Shown one piece after another: positions 10,851 to 19,540 of a stretch of DNA of 64,000 nt (its first letter is position 1; each line of letters opens with the position of its first letter). The notes beneath the pieces were generated by a model. The model was not told the origin of the DNA. It ran no database searches and worked only from the letters and a program-made list of their open reading frames with translations. The translations under genes and the position numbers were made by a program. Source of the stretch: CAZAMB01 sp964486335 (lineage in GTDB: Bacteria; Planctomycetota; Phycisphaerae; UBA1845); NCBI GenBank assembly GCA_964486335.1, contig CAZAMB010000004.1, positions 62,001-126,000 of the forward strand. The letters run 5' to 3'.

Positions 10851-12269
10851 ATGGTGCGAGCGAACTCGAAAACGAAGCGGAGATCTGACGGTGTTCGCAG
10901 CGTCTGCGTTCACGATATCCGTCCCTCGCCGGAAAACACCCGTCTTTACCGGCCCGTTGATCACACCGATCCCGACGTTATCGCCCTGGCCGAGAGCATC
11001 CGCGAACACGGCGTCCGCGAACCATTGGTGATCACTGAGGATGGCTACCTCCTCTCCGGCCACCGACGCTTGACGGCCGCTCGAATGGCCGGCCTGGAGG
11101 CCGTTCCCTGTCGCGTGGAACCCATCCGTCACGCCGATTGCGATCAAGACGAGATTCTCCGCCTGCTGCGGGAATTCAACCGCCAGCGGGTTAAGAGTGT
11201 CGACGAATTACTCCGTGAGGAGGTCGTTTCGGCTGATCCCGACGCCGCCTACGCCAATCTGCTGGCCCATCGGCGCCGGCTGTCAGACATGTCTGACAAC
11301 GCGCTCGAGATGCTTGATCTGCCGGAAGCACGGACCCGCAGGCGGATCAGCGCCCGCAAATTGGAAATGCTCGACGCCGTCCTCCAGGTGATCAGGGAGC
11401 GGCGGGAGTACTGGCCACTCTCCGACCGACAGGTTCACTACGTCTTGCTCAACAACCCGCCCCTGCGCAATACCGCCAGGCCCGAATCCCGGTATGCCAA
11501 CGATCGGGCGAGTTACGGGGACCTGTGCGATCTGCTCACCCGCGCCCGGCTTGCCGGGTACATCCCCTGGAGTGCGATCTCGGACGACACTCGACCGACC
11601 ACTCATTGGCGGTGCTATCCCAACGTCCAGGACTTCATTCGGCAGGAACTCGATGGGTTGTTCAAGGATTACGCTCGCGACCTGCTGCGTTCGCAGCCCA
11701 ATCACATCGAGATCGTCGCCGAGAAGTTGACGGTGCGCAGCATCGTTCAACGGGTGGCCAGCAAGTACTGCCTGCCGGTGCTCATTGGGCGCGGCTACTG
11801 CTCGATCACTCCCCGCTACGAAATGGCCATGCGCTTTGAACGCAGCGGGAAGGACCAATTGATCGTTTTGATATTGAGCGACTTCGATCCCGACGGCGAG
11901 GCGATCGCGGAATCCTTCGCGCGGTCGATGCGCGATGACTTCGAGATTGATGAGCTGGTTCCGATCAAGGTGGCCCTGACCGCCGACCAGGTGAAAGAAC
12001 TGGGCCTGGCGCCCTCGATGGAGGCGAAGAAGGGTTCCAGCCAATACGAGAAGTTTGCGCGCCAGCATGGGACCAACGTGTTCGAGCTGGAAGCCGTGCC
12101 GCCGGACGAACTTCAGCGATTGCTGACCGAGGCGATCGAGGGAGTGATCGAAGTGGAATCTTGGAACAGTGAGATTGAACTGGAGCGCAAAGACGCCGCC
12201 AGCCTCGAGGAAGCCCGACAGCGGGCGAGCCTGGCGCTGGCTGGCATGACGAAGGAGATCAAATCATGA
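10851..12269 (+). CDS. ParB-like N-domain fused to Toprim (Spo11/Topo VI-A-like) domain
   Basis: A 472-aa protein with two unrelated modules. Residues 15-95 are a ParB/Srx-fold domain (ALAESIREHGVREPLVI, LLSGHRRLTAARMAGLEAVP). From about 165 to 440 the protein resembles topoisomerase VI subunit A/Spo11: a winged-helix-like stretch with candidate nucleophile Tyr197 (SDRQVHYVLL), then a Toprim fold with Glu291 (IVAEKLTVRSIV) and the acidic DFDPDGE at 344-350, ending with the topo-A-like FELEAVPPDELQRLL. If active it would cleave or nick DNA through a tyrosyl-DNA bond or act as a Toprim nuclease. It shares ATGA with the following ParB-methyltransferase, so the two are co-translated. Domain boundaries and activity are inferred from motifs only. 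Confidence 0.75.
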   Translation: MVRANSKTKRRSDGVRSVCVHDIRPSPENTRLYRPVDHTDPDVIALAESIREHGVREPLVITEDGYLLSGHRRLTAARMAGLEAVPCRVEPIRHADCDQDEILRLLREFNRQRVKSVDELLREEVVSADPDAAYANLLAHRRRLSDMSDNALEMLDLPEARTRRRISARKLEMLDAVLQVIRERREYWPLSDRQVHYVLLNNPPLRNTARPESRYANDRASYGDLCDLLTRARLAGYIPWSAISDDTRPTTHWRCYPNVQDFIRQELDGLFKDYARDLLRSQPNHIEIVAEKLTVRSIVQRVASKYCLPVLIGRGYCSITPRYEMAMRFERSGKDQLIVLILSDFDPDGEAIAESFARSMRDDFEIDELVPIKVALTADQVKELGLAPSMEAKKGSSQYEKFARQHGTNVFELEAVPPDELQRLLTEAIEGVIEVESWNSEIELERKDAASLEEARQRASLALAGMTKEIKS

Positions 12270-13663
12270 AACTCGAGTCCATCCCAATCGGTGACATCCG
12301 GGAGTACGAACACAATCCGCGTGTCAACGACAACGCCGTCGGGCCGGTGGCGGAGTCCATCCGGAATTACGGCTTCAAGGTGCCGGTGATCGTCGACGCC
12401 GACAACGTCGTGATTGCCGGACACACGAGAGTGCTGGCGGCGAAGCGGCTCGGCCTGACCGAAGTGCCGGCCATCCGCGCTGACGACCTGACGCCTCAGC
12501 AGGTGCGAGCCTTCCGGGTCGCGGACAACAAGCTCCACGAACTCTCTGCGTGGAACATCGAACTGCTGAGCATGGAACTCGGTGAACTCAAGGCGCTCGA
12601 CGTTGATTTGAATGCGCTCGGCTTCAACGACGACGAGCTGGCCAAACTCTTCGGCACCGACTTGACCGACGGGCTGTGCGATCCCGACGACGTTCCCGAA
12701 CCGCCGGACAAAGCGGTCACCCAACGTGGCGACTTGTGGGTGTTGGGCGAACATCGCTTGCTTTGCGGTGACAGCAGCAGCACCGCTGACGTCGATCGAT
12801 TGCTCGACGGCGCTCCGATCCACCTGGTGAACACCGATCCGCCTTACAACGTCAGAGTCGAGCCGCGCAGCAACAACGCCATCGCCGCGGGGTTGAGTTC
12901 GTTCGAAGCGACGAGTTCATCGTCTGGCGCAAAGCGCGGCGGACTGACGCATCACCAGGGCTTTGACCTCAAGCGCGGCCATTCCAAGGCGAAAAAGACG
13001 ACGCAGAAGCTGAGACCAAAGGATAGACCACTGGCCAACGACTTCGTTTCGGATGAAGCGTTTGACAAGCTGCTCCACGCCTGGTTCGGGAACATCGCGC
13101 GGGTTCTTCTGCCCGGGCGGGGCTTCTACATCTGGGGCGGCTACGCCAATTGCGGGAACTACCCGCCGGTGCTCAAGACTGGCGGACTCTACTTCTCGCA
13201 AGCGGTGATCTGGGTGAAGGAGCATCCGGTTCTCACTCGCAAGGACTTCATGGGCAACCATGAGTGGTGTTTCTACGGCTGGCGGGAGGGCGCGGCGCAT
13301 CTCTTCCTCGGTCCCAACAACGTGCCGGACGTCTGGAGCATCAAGAAAGTCAGTCCGCAATCGATGATCCACCTGACCGAAAAGCCGGTCGAACTCGCGG
13401 TTCGCGCGATGCAGCACTCGTCGCGTGCTGGCGAGAACGTGCTCGATCTGTTCGGTGGCAGCGGCTCCACTTTGATCGCCGCCGAGCAGACAGGCCGCCG
13501 CGCGTTCCTCATGGAACTCGATCCGCTCTACTGCGACGTCATCGTCCAGCGCTTTGAGAAGTTCTCGGGGAAGAAGGCAAAGCGTGTAGCAGCCGATCGT
13601 GGAAACGCTGTGGCCGAAGAGGAAGCCCCGGCAGCCGCCGAGGCTTCATTGGAGGGCTCGTGA
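12266..13663 (+). CDS. ParB-like domain fused to N4/N6 DNA methyltransferase
   Basis: A 465-aa phage-type modification enzyme. Residues 1-75 are a ParB/Srx-like domain (AESIRNYGFKVPVIVDADN, IAGHTRVLAAKRLGLTEVP). The catalytic motif TDPPYNV lies at 190-196 and the AdoMet motif FGGSGST at 396-402, with the target-recognition region between them. The DPPY-first order fits the beta class of amino-methyltransferases, which methylate adenine N6 or cytosine N4. The enzyme probably protects phage DNA from host restriction or marks replication and packaging sites. No cognate restriction endonuclease is adjacent. It overlaps the ParB-Toprim gene by four bases. Confidence 0.93.
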   Translation: MKLESIPIGDIREYEHNPRVNDNAVGPVAESIRNYGFKVPVIVDADNVVIAGHTRVLAAKRLGLTEVPAIRADDLTPQQVRAFRVADNKLHELSAWNIELLSMELGELKALDVDLNALGFNDDELAKLFGTDLTDGLCDPDDVPEPPDKAVTQRGDLWVLGEHRLLCGDSSSTADVDRLLDGAPIHLVNTDPPYNVRVEPRSNNAIAAGLSSFEATSSSSGAKRGGLTHHQGFDLKRGHSKAKKTTQKLRPKDRPLANDFVSDEAFDKLLHAWFGNIARVLLPGRGFYIWGGYANCGNYPPVLKTGGLYFSQAVIWVKEHPVLTRKDFMGNHEWCFYGWREGAAHLFLGPNNVPDVWSIKKVSPQSMIHLTEKPVELAVRAMQHSSRAGENVLDLFGGSGSTLIAAEQTGRRAFLMELDPLYCDVIVQRFEKFSGKKAKRVAADRGNAVAEEEAPAAAEASLEGS

Positions 13664-13674
13664 TGGACGGCTCT

Positions 13675-14049
13675 TTACTTGCCTGCGTACTGAAACATTC
13701 CGCGATCAACTTTCTTGAATCGCGAGTCGCCGCCCTTGTCGCGCTCCTCGCGATGCATCGCGGCGTAGAGCGTAGCGTGCGGCGTCTTGCCGCCGGGGCT
13801 GGTCCAGAGGTTCTGCTCGGCCATCGCGGCGATGAGTTCCGCAGCTCGCATGGGCTTACTCGCCTTGGCCAATACCTGGGCCGCCGCGTCCAGCGCGCCC
13901 ACGCGCTTGGGCTTCGCTTCGCGCTTCGGGGCCTTGGCGCTCTTGGTGCTCGCTTGGGGCTGGGTTGCCTTGGTCGTCGCCGCGCCCTTGCCCTTCGCCG
14001 TCTTCTTCGTTCCTACCGCCTTCGTCTTGGTGGTCTTGCTCTTGGTCAT
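13675..14049 (-). CDS. HARE-HTH domain protein with Lys/Ala-rich histone-like tail
   Basis: About 124 aa. The first 50 residues are almost entirely Lys, Thr, Ala, Ser and Pro, like the tail of histone H1 or bacterial HU-tail proteins. The rest is a HARE-HTH winged helix (ALDAAAQVLAKASKPMRAAE, then MAEQNLWTSPGGKTPHATL, ending RFKKVDRGMFQYAGK). HARE-HTH domains are predicted DNA binders linked to recognition of modified DNA and occur in restriction and chromatin proteins. Three ATGs in a row follow AGGAG; the third (14049) has the best spacing of seven. The gene points against the methyltransferase and ends 12 bases from it, so it may read the methyl mark that the neighbour writes. That link is inference. 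Confidence 0.8.
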   Translation of the reverse strand: MTKSKTTKTKAVGTKKTAKGKGAATTKATQPQASTKSAKAPKREAKPKRVGALDAAAQVLAKASKPMRAAELIAAMAEQNLWTSPGGKTPHATLYAAMHREERDKGGDSRFKKVDRGMFQYAGK

Positions 14050-14100
14050 CATCATTCTCCTATTCCAAGGTTCTACCGCGTCCACGCGACGCGGCGTTGT

Positions 14101-14463
14101 TCACATCTGCTGCGGGTCGTACGTGAAATCCGCCAGCCCTTCACAGAGCAGGTCGACGATCATTTGTTCGACCTCCGTCGTCGGGCGAACGTCCCATCCG
14201 CGATCGAAGCTGACCACGATCCTGCGGTCCTCGATTCGCCGAAGGCTCAACTTCGAGATGCGGCTCTTTTCCAGTTCGTAGTCGTCGCAGGTCGCGTGTT
14301 GGGGGAAGACCATCGCGTCGAAGCGGTGGCCGCCCATCGTGCCCGTCACCCACGAACCCGCGCCCGCCCAGGCGCGTCGCTCGATCTTGGTGACCTTGAA
14401 GGTCTCCATCAGCTCCATCGCCGCGTCGATGGGTTCTTGTTTCTCTTGGTCGGTCGTCGACAT
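14101..14463 (-). CDS. small hypothetical prophage protein
   Basis: A 120-aa acidic protein that I cannot assign. It has no membrane segment. Notable stretches are GSWVTGTMGGHRFDAMVFPQ, a SRISKLSLRR strand and a WDVRP turn, suggesting a small beta-rich fold. The start ATG at 14463 follows GGAG with a six-base spacer; a longer open frame upstream lacks such a site. It lies just upstream of the HARE-HTH gene on the same strand, about 50 bases apart, and is probably co-transcribed with it. Small proteins of this kind are common in prophage accessory regions, but no function can be stated. Confidence 0.6.
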   Translation of the reverse strand: MSTTDQEKQEPIDAAMELMETFKVTKIERRAWAGAGSWVTGTMGGHRFDAMVFPQHATCDDYELEKSRISKLSLRRIEDRRIVVSFDRGWDVRPTTEVEQMIVDLLCEGLADFTYDPQQM

Positions 14464-14597
14464 GTTCATCTCCTTCGTTCTTGGTACGCCCCATGCGTAC
14501 CCGTCCATGAGGGCAGGTTCGTCGAACACAATCAAGGGAATAATCCGCTGTTTTTTGGAATGTTTCGCCCCTTCAGCGATACCGAACGGAGCGCGGC

Positions 14598-14798
14598 ATG
14601 ATCGAACAACTCGATGCATCCACGCCGGACCCCATCAAGCCGCGCCTGACGACGGTGACCTTCGAACGTCCGCGCTGTCCGCAATGCGGGGGTGTTCAAT
14701 TGCACAAGTACCGCTCGCTTCGCGACCAGGGCGACGGCAGCGCCCTCTGGTGGGTGCTGTGTTCCTGCGGACACCGATTCCGCGTCCTGCTGGAATGA
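14598..14798 (+). CDS. small zinc-ribbon protein
   Basis: A 66-aa protein with two Cys pairs, CPQCGG and CSCGH, about 28 residues apart, the layout of a zinc ribbon. GGAG lies shortly before the ATG. It is divergent from the hypothetical gene ending at 14463, and the 134 bases between them should hold both promoters. Zinc-ribbon proteins of this size occur in phages, where some act as translation or transcription regulators (Mu Com is one example). A specific role is not visible here. Confidence 0.65.
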   Translation: MIEQLDASTPDPIKPRLTTVTFERPRCPQCGGVQLHKYRSLRDQGDGSALWWVLCSCGHRFRVLLE

Positions 14799-15539
14799 TG
14801 ACAAAAAAAATCCATGTCGTTTCCATAGTATGGAACAGCACCAGAAATGAGTGCCTAGGATGGAGCAGCAGATGGGCGATGGCGCTGTGCCCGACGCCGC
14901 TGTTTCCGCTCTGGGTGGGTACCCGACAATTCAATGCTGAGTCGCGTCAGCGTAAACAGCTTCCGGGCCACGCGACCAAGGGTTGATCGCACGCTTCCCA
15001 CGAACACAAGCGGCGACAGGCGAGTCTACGGCCTTGTGAAGCCAACGACTCGTAAGCGAAGTTTGGCTGCGGTGAGAGTGGCGACGAACCGACCGCATCC
15101 TAATCGCCCCGATGGGTGAAAGACTGGAATCGGGAAAGAATCGTCCAGTCCGTGCTGCGCGGGCCTCGTCTCAAAAGGCAAGCAACACTGCACGATTTAC
15201 CGGCGAAGCCGGGGGTCGTGCGCGCCTAACCTGAACTCAAAGGCAAACTGTGGTGGAAAGCCAATCATTCAACGACGTAGGCGGCAGCGCTTGGGAGCGA
15301 AGCGGGAGCAAAGCGTGCAACGCAAACGCTTGCGACCGCGAGCAAGCGAACAAGGTTGTCAACGGCGGGGCAACGAACCGATTGGAGCTCAACAAGCCAC
15401 GACACAATCGTTCCCGAACACGATGATCCGTGACGCTGCGCTCACTCGCTGTCGAAAGGTCATCCCAATTACTGTTCCATGGGCTGGAACGGTCGAACAA
15501 GCGGCAGGATAGAATGGATCAGGAAAGGAGTCCGAGACC
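14799..15539. other. gene-free prophage segment with several strong hairpins (possible ncRNA)
   Basis: About 740 bases without a credible protein. Hairpins on the plus strand include GACTGGA (15122-15128) with TCCAGTC (15144-15150); a two-storey hairpin where CACGA encloses CCGGC-GAA-GCCGG and closes with TCGTG (about 15191-15220); and CGCTTGC with GCAAGCG near 15325-15350. The segment ends at the HNH nuclease gene. It could be a structured RNA or intron remnant, but I do not recognise a known class. Confidence 0.3.
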
Positions 15540-15962
15540 ATGCCCACAAGACCTGCTCGACATGAAGCGGCGCAGCGCGTCGACTCGTCCCTGCAACGAC
15601 ACGCAGGACGTCCGTCGCCCCGTGCTCGCGGCTACACGCGGGGCTGGGAACGACTCGCCCGCAGGGTCCTGGCTCACCGGCCCTGTTGCGCCGATCCATT
15701 CGGAGTACACGCTGCCGTCGGTACTCGCGTGCCCGCCGGTTGCGTCGATCACATCGTGCCGCTTCGTCGAGGCGGAACGAACGACGAGTCCAACCTCCAA
15801 CCGCTTTGCCATTCCTGTCATTCGCGCAAGACGGTGCATTGCGACGGAGGATTCGGAAAGTGCCGGAGCGTGGCACTGACCGGTAGCCGGTCAAAAAGTA
15901 GCCAGAATGGGGTTGGATACCACGGGCCACCGGCGCACAAAATATCGAGGGTTTTGGTATAG
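15540..15962 (+). CDS. HNH endonuclease, phage packaging type
   Basis: A 140-aa protein with an HNH nuclease core: GWERLARRVLAHRPCC, then the metal-binding CVDHIVPLRRGGTNDESNLQ followed by LCHSCHSRKT. The Asp-His of VDHI, the Asn of ESNLQ and the His of CHSCH form the catalytic triad, and the Cys pairs bind structural zinc. HNH proteins directly upstream of a P27-type small terminase are characteristic of HK97-like phages and are needed for terminase cutting of DNA during packaging. The ATG has GGAG nine bases upstream. The Arg-rich N-terminus probably helps DNA binding. Confidence 0.85.
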   Translation: MPTRPARHEAAQRVDSSLQRHAGRPSPRARGYTRGWERLARRVLAHRPCCADPFGVHAAVGTRVPAGCVDHIVPLRRGGTNDESNLQPLCHSCHSRKTVHCDGGFGKCRSVALTGSRSKSSQNGVGYHGPPAHKISRVLV

Positions 15963-16001
15963 GGGGGATAGGCCTCAAAACCGCAGCCTGGAGTTCGAAT
16001 C

Positions 16002-16493
16002 ATGGGACGACGAGGACCCGCACCCACGCCGACGGCTGTTCTGAAGCTGCGCGGCAGCACCCTGGTCTCCAAGAAACGATTGGCGAGTGAAGTCCAGGGC
16101 CCTCACGGTTTGCCGCAATGTCCCGACTGGCTCGTCGATGATGCCAGGACCATGTGGGATCACCTGATTCCCATGCTGGAAGGCATGGGTGTCCTGACTC
16201 GCATCGACGGCAACGCGCTCGCCCGTTACTGCCGACTCTGGAGTCGCTGGCGCAAGGTCGAAGAGTACCTGGACAAGCACGGCGACATGTACCCCCTCAA
16301 GGACGAGCAGGGCCGGGTTCGTTGCGTGCAGCAGTGGCCGCAGGTCTCGATTGCCGCCAAGCTCTCCCAGCAGCTCACGAGGCTGAAACAGGAGTTCGGG
16401 ATGACGCCTTCAGCGCGGTCACGAGTGGTGGTTTCCTGTTCCGAACGCCAAAGCGCCACGAACAAGAGCCGGTACTTCCATGAAAGCGCCTGA
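16002..16493 (+). CDS. phage terminase small subunit, P27 family
   Basis: A 163-aa DNA-recognition subunit of the phage packaging motor. It starts with MGRRGPAPTPTAVLKLRG, the standard opening of P27-family small terminases, and contains the helical core CPDWLVDDARTMWDHLIPML. The C-terminus (LKQEFGMTPSARSRV) also fits the family. GGAG lies about nine bases before the ATG. The gene overlaps the large terminase by 14 bases, as expected for co-translated packaging subunits. Confidence 0.92.
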   Translation: MGRRGPAPTPTAVLKLRGSTLVSKKRLASEVQGPHGLPQCPDWLVDDARTMWDHLIPMLEGMGVLTRIDGNALARYCRLWSRWRKVEEYLDKHGDMYPLKDEQGRVRCVQQWPQVSIAAKLSQQLTRLKQEFGMTPSARSRVVVSCSERQSATNKSRYFHESA

Positions 16494-18111
16494 CACGACT
16501 TCCAGAAAACGCACGTCGTCACGAAGTTCGGTGACCGATCTGGATTCCCTGATCCGTTCGATTCCCGGTTACGATCCATTCGCCGCGACGCAGAAGGGAC
16601 GCTTCGACGCCGACGGGGCACTTCGGGCGATTGGCTTCTTTCGCGACTGTCTGACCTTCACCGCCGGGGAGTGGATGGGCAGCCCCTTTGTTCTCCAGCC
16701 CTGGCAGCAGGCGATCGTGGCCAATCTCTTCGGATGGAAGCGGCCCGACGGGCGAAGGCGCTACCGCGAAGCCTTCATTTACGTTCCCCGCAAGAACGGC
16801 AAGAGTGAACTGGCCGGAGGATTGGGCTGCCTGCTCACCTTTGCCGATCGGGAACCGGGGGCGCAGGTGTACTGTGCGGCCGCGGACCGGGAACAGGCGC
16901 GATTGGTCTTCAACGCCGCCCGAGCGATGGTATCGGCCGAGCCGGAACTGGAGACTCGAGGACGCATGTATACGCACTCCATCATGGTCGAATCGACCGG
17001 CAGCGTGCTGAAGGTCGTTTCCGCCGAGGCCTATTCGAAGCACGGCATCAACGCCCACGGGATCATCATCGATGAACTGCACGCCCAGCCCAATCGGGAA
17101 CTGGTCGACGTGCTCACCACCTCCACCGGCGCCCGTCGCCAGCCGCTGATCGTCTACATCACCACGGCGGACTTTGACCATGAATCGATCTGCAACGAGA
17201 AGTACGACTATGCCTGCAAGGTGCGGGATGGGATCATCGACGATCCCGCTTTTCTGCCGGTGATCTACGAAGCGCCCGGGGATGCCGACTGGACGGATCC
17301 GGCGGTGTGGGCGGTGGCCAACCCCAACCTGAACGTCTCGGTCAGTTGTGAGTACCTGGAACGGGAGTGTCGGCGCGCGCAGGAGACGCCGACCTATGAG
17401 AACACGTTCAAACGCCTGCACCTGAACATGAAAACGCAGCAGGACGTGCGCTGGTTGTCGTTGGAGACGTGGGACGCCTGCGGTGAAGCGATCGAGGAAG
17501 CCGATCTCAATGGTTGTTCCTGCTGGGCGGGGCTGGACCTCTCCACCACCACCGACCTGAGCGCGCTGGTGCTGCTGTTCAAGGACCGCGACGGCGGCGT
17601 CACTGTGCGACCTTGGTTCTGGATTCCGGCGGACAACGCCCGCAAGCGCGAACTCCGCGATCGCGTGCCCTATGAAACGTGGGCGCGGCAGGGATTGGTC
17701 GAGATGACGCCGGGCAATGTCATCGATTACGAGTGCATTCGGGAGCGGATCAATGAATTGGCGCGGCGCTTTCAGATCGAGGAGATCGCCGTCGATCCGT
17801 GGAATGCCACGCAGCTGGCGCTTCAGCTTCAGAACGACGGGTTCAAGGTGATCGTCTTCGGCCAGGGCTACAAGGACATGACCGCGCCCACGAAAGAATG
17901 GGAGAAGCTGGTGCTGTCGGGCAAACTGCGACATGGGGGTAACCCGGTGTTGCGCTGGATGGCCGGTCATGTGGCCGTGGAGATGGACGCGGCGGGGAAC
18001 CTGAAGCCGAGCAAGAAGAAGTCGCCGGAGCGCAACAACGTCGTAGGCGTCCCGCCGCTGAGGGAACTGGGGCTCATGAATGGCGACGCAGATAGTCCCT
18101 GCGCCGCGTAA
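16480..18111 (+). CDS. phage terminase large subunit, C-terminus lost
   Basis: A 543-aa ATPase-nuclease that would translocate phage DNA into the capsid. It shows the terminase Walker A variant YVPRKNGKSELAGG, Walker B HGIIIDELHAQ, and the RNase H-like nuclease strand CWAGLDLSTTTDLSALVLLF with a second acidic site in EEIAVDPWNATQ. Intact relatives continue after KPSKKKSPER with IDGIVALIMAL, which carries the third catalytic Asp. Here the frame switches after GAGCGC to unrelated residues (NNVVGVPPLREL) and stops at 18111, seven bases before an IS element. The nuclease is therefore probably inactive and the prophage defective. No portal, protease or capsid gene follows. Confidence 0.88.
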   Translation: MKAPDTTSRKRTSSRSSVTDLDSLIRSIPGYDPFAATQKGRFDADGALRAIGFFRDCLTFTAGEWMGSPFVLQPWQQAIVANLFGWKRPDGRRRYREAFIYVPRKNGKSELAGGLGCLLTFADREPGAQVYCAAADREQARLVFNAARAMVSAEPELETRGRMYTHSIMVESTGSVLKVVSAEAYSKHGINAHGIIIDELHAQPNRELVDVLTTSTGARRQPLIVYITTADFDHESICNEKYDYACKVRDGIIDDPAFLPVIYEAPGDADWTDPAVWAVANPNLNVSVSCEYLERECRRAQETPTYENTFKRLHLNMKTQQDVRWLSLETWDACGEAIEEADLNGCSCWAGLDLSTTTDLSALVLLFKDRDGGVTVRPWFWIPADNARKRELRDRVPYETWARQGLVEMTPGNVIDYECIRERINELARRFQIEEIAVDPWNATQLALQLQNDGFKVIVFGQGYKDMTAPTKEWEKLVLSGKLRHGGNPVLRWMAGHVAVEMDAAGNLKPSKKKSPERNNVVGVPPLRELGLMNGDADSPCAA

Positions 18112-18211
18112 CCCTAACAGCCTGTTGAAGAAGGCTCCGTTGTCATGCGGCGTGTGAGGCCTGGTCGCGGAGATCAGGGATCGGCCCCGAGCCGAGGCAC
18201 ATGACGCGCGT

Positions 18212-19540
18212 CTAAAGGAACCACCGTACACCATTCCCAAGCCGCGTGAACCGCCGCGCACCATTCCCAAGCCGCATGAACCACCGCGACAGCGCGCGGG
18301 CGCAGGCCCGCAGGCCTCCCTGCAGCGCCTTGGGCGTGCCCATGTTGAACAACGCGCGCATCATCACCCCGAGATTCCTGGCCGCAACGTACATCAGGTA
18401 GCGTTTGAAGACGTTGATCAGTCCGCGAAGCCGACTGCGCCGCGCTCCGCCCGTCTCACACACATGCGCAAAACTCCGCTCCGTGTATTCACTGCGAAGC
18501 CGGCCCAGTTGTTTCCCGCGCTTTCCGCGAACCCGACGACGATTCCTATAGACCGCCCGCTTCTCTTCCTCAGGCTTGTCCGTCCAGCGACGACTATGTC
18601 GATTGTCTCGCTCGCGTATGTAAGTGCGAATGCCATAGTTCTCACACCAAGTCACACACCCATTGCTGTGATAGCCCTTGTCCGCCGCCACCTCCCGAAT
18701 CTCCGCTTCGCTCCCCGACAACACCAGGTTCGTCTACGCGACGGCCAACGTCCGGGGCAGCGTGGCCGTGTCCCCCGCGTCGCCCGGATACACCGCCGCC
18801 GCCAGGATCATGTCCGTCTCCAGGTCCACCGCGTGCTCGGTCTTGTACGCCAGGTGCGTCGTCCCGTCCTTCATCTTCGCGATCCGGGCGTCCGGATCGT
18901 GCGGATTGTACCAGTCGTCGTTGCCGACCTTCTTGTCCTTGCGCTTCCGGTCGAACTGGCGGATGTCCTCATCGCCGGGATCGTCAATGCCTTCCTCGGC
19001 CATCAGCTTCTTGACGTATGCCTTCCAGTCATCGCCGCTGTCACGCCGCACGGTGCTCTTCATCGCCGCTTCCGCCTCGATCAGCGTCGAGTCCACCGCC
19101 GTGCTCTTGCCTTTCAAGAGCTTCTTGTCATAGGCCATGCCCAAAACCTTCGCGAACACCTGCTCGTGAATCGACAGCGGAAGACGCTTGCGGATCACCG
19201 TCAGCGACGAATGCTCCGGCGTCGGATCGGTGATCTCATAACCCAGGAAGCTCTGCAACGAACGGCTGTCGCTGCAACGCCAGGCGATCGCACACTGCGA
19301 GTCCAGACCCTCGAAATAGCCCACGAACAGCATCCGGAAGTACACCCCCGGCGGAATCCCCGGACGACCCACGCCGTCCGCGTAGTACGGCCGGCACAAC
19401 TCCTCGGCGTACTCGTCGAATTGCCCCTCCGCCAGTAGCCGATTGAGCTTCTGGTAGAAAGGATGACCCGGTGACCGCGGCAGATTCGTCGTCGCCACCA
19501 GCAACGACTGCAGCTCCCGCCTTCGTTTTCCAAGCGCCAT
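18212..19540 (-). pseudogene. DDE transposase of the IS, split by an amber codon
   Basis: Translation from ATG 19540 gives a DUF772-type N-terminus (GRPGIPPGVYFRMLFVGYFE, GLDSQCAIAWRCSDSRSLQS), the first DDE Asp in STAVDSTLIEAEAAMKS, and the second region THLAYKTEHAVDLETD. The frame then stops at TAG (18734-18736). The very same frame continues as TNLVLSGSEAEIREVAADKG, which carries the expected third-strand VADKGYHS motif. So the gene is broken by one nonsense codon, most simply GAG to TAG, with no frameshift. The C-terminal tail ends in a repeated RLGNG(A/V)R motif arising from a 30-bp tandem repeat. Without the C-terminal catalytic part the element cannot transpose by itself. Confidence 0.9.
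18219..18289. repeat. 30-bp tandem repeat (about 2.4 copies) at transposase 3' end
   Basis: Two full 30-base units, 18230-18259 and 18260-18289, both beginning ACCATTCCCAAGCCGC and differing at a few positions, plus a partial unit before them. In the transposase frame this encodes repeated RLGNG(A/V)R, extending the normal C-terminus. Confidence 0.85.

Noticed and set aside
14934..15370. A group I or group II intron or HEARO RNA in the gene-free prophage segment.
   Set aside because: Hairpins are present, but I could not find a domain V, a P7 core or a known HEARO layout; it is kept only as an unclassified RNA candidate.
16519..18270. A 583-codon open frame antisense to the large terminase.
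   Set aside because: It mirrors a gene with clear Walker and nuclease motifs; in GC-rich DNA long antisense frames are common. It has no recognisable domain.
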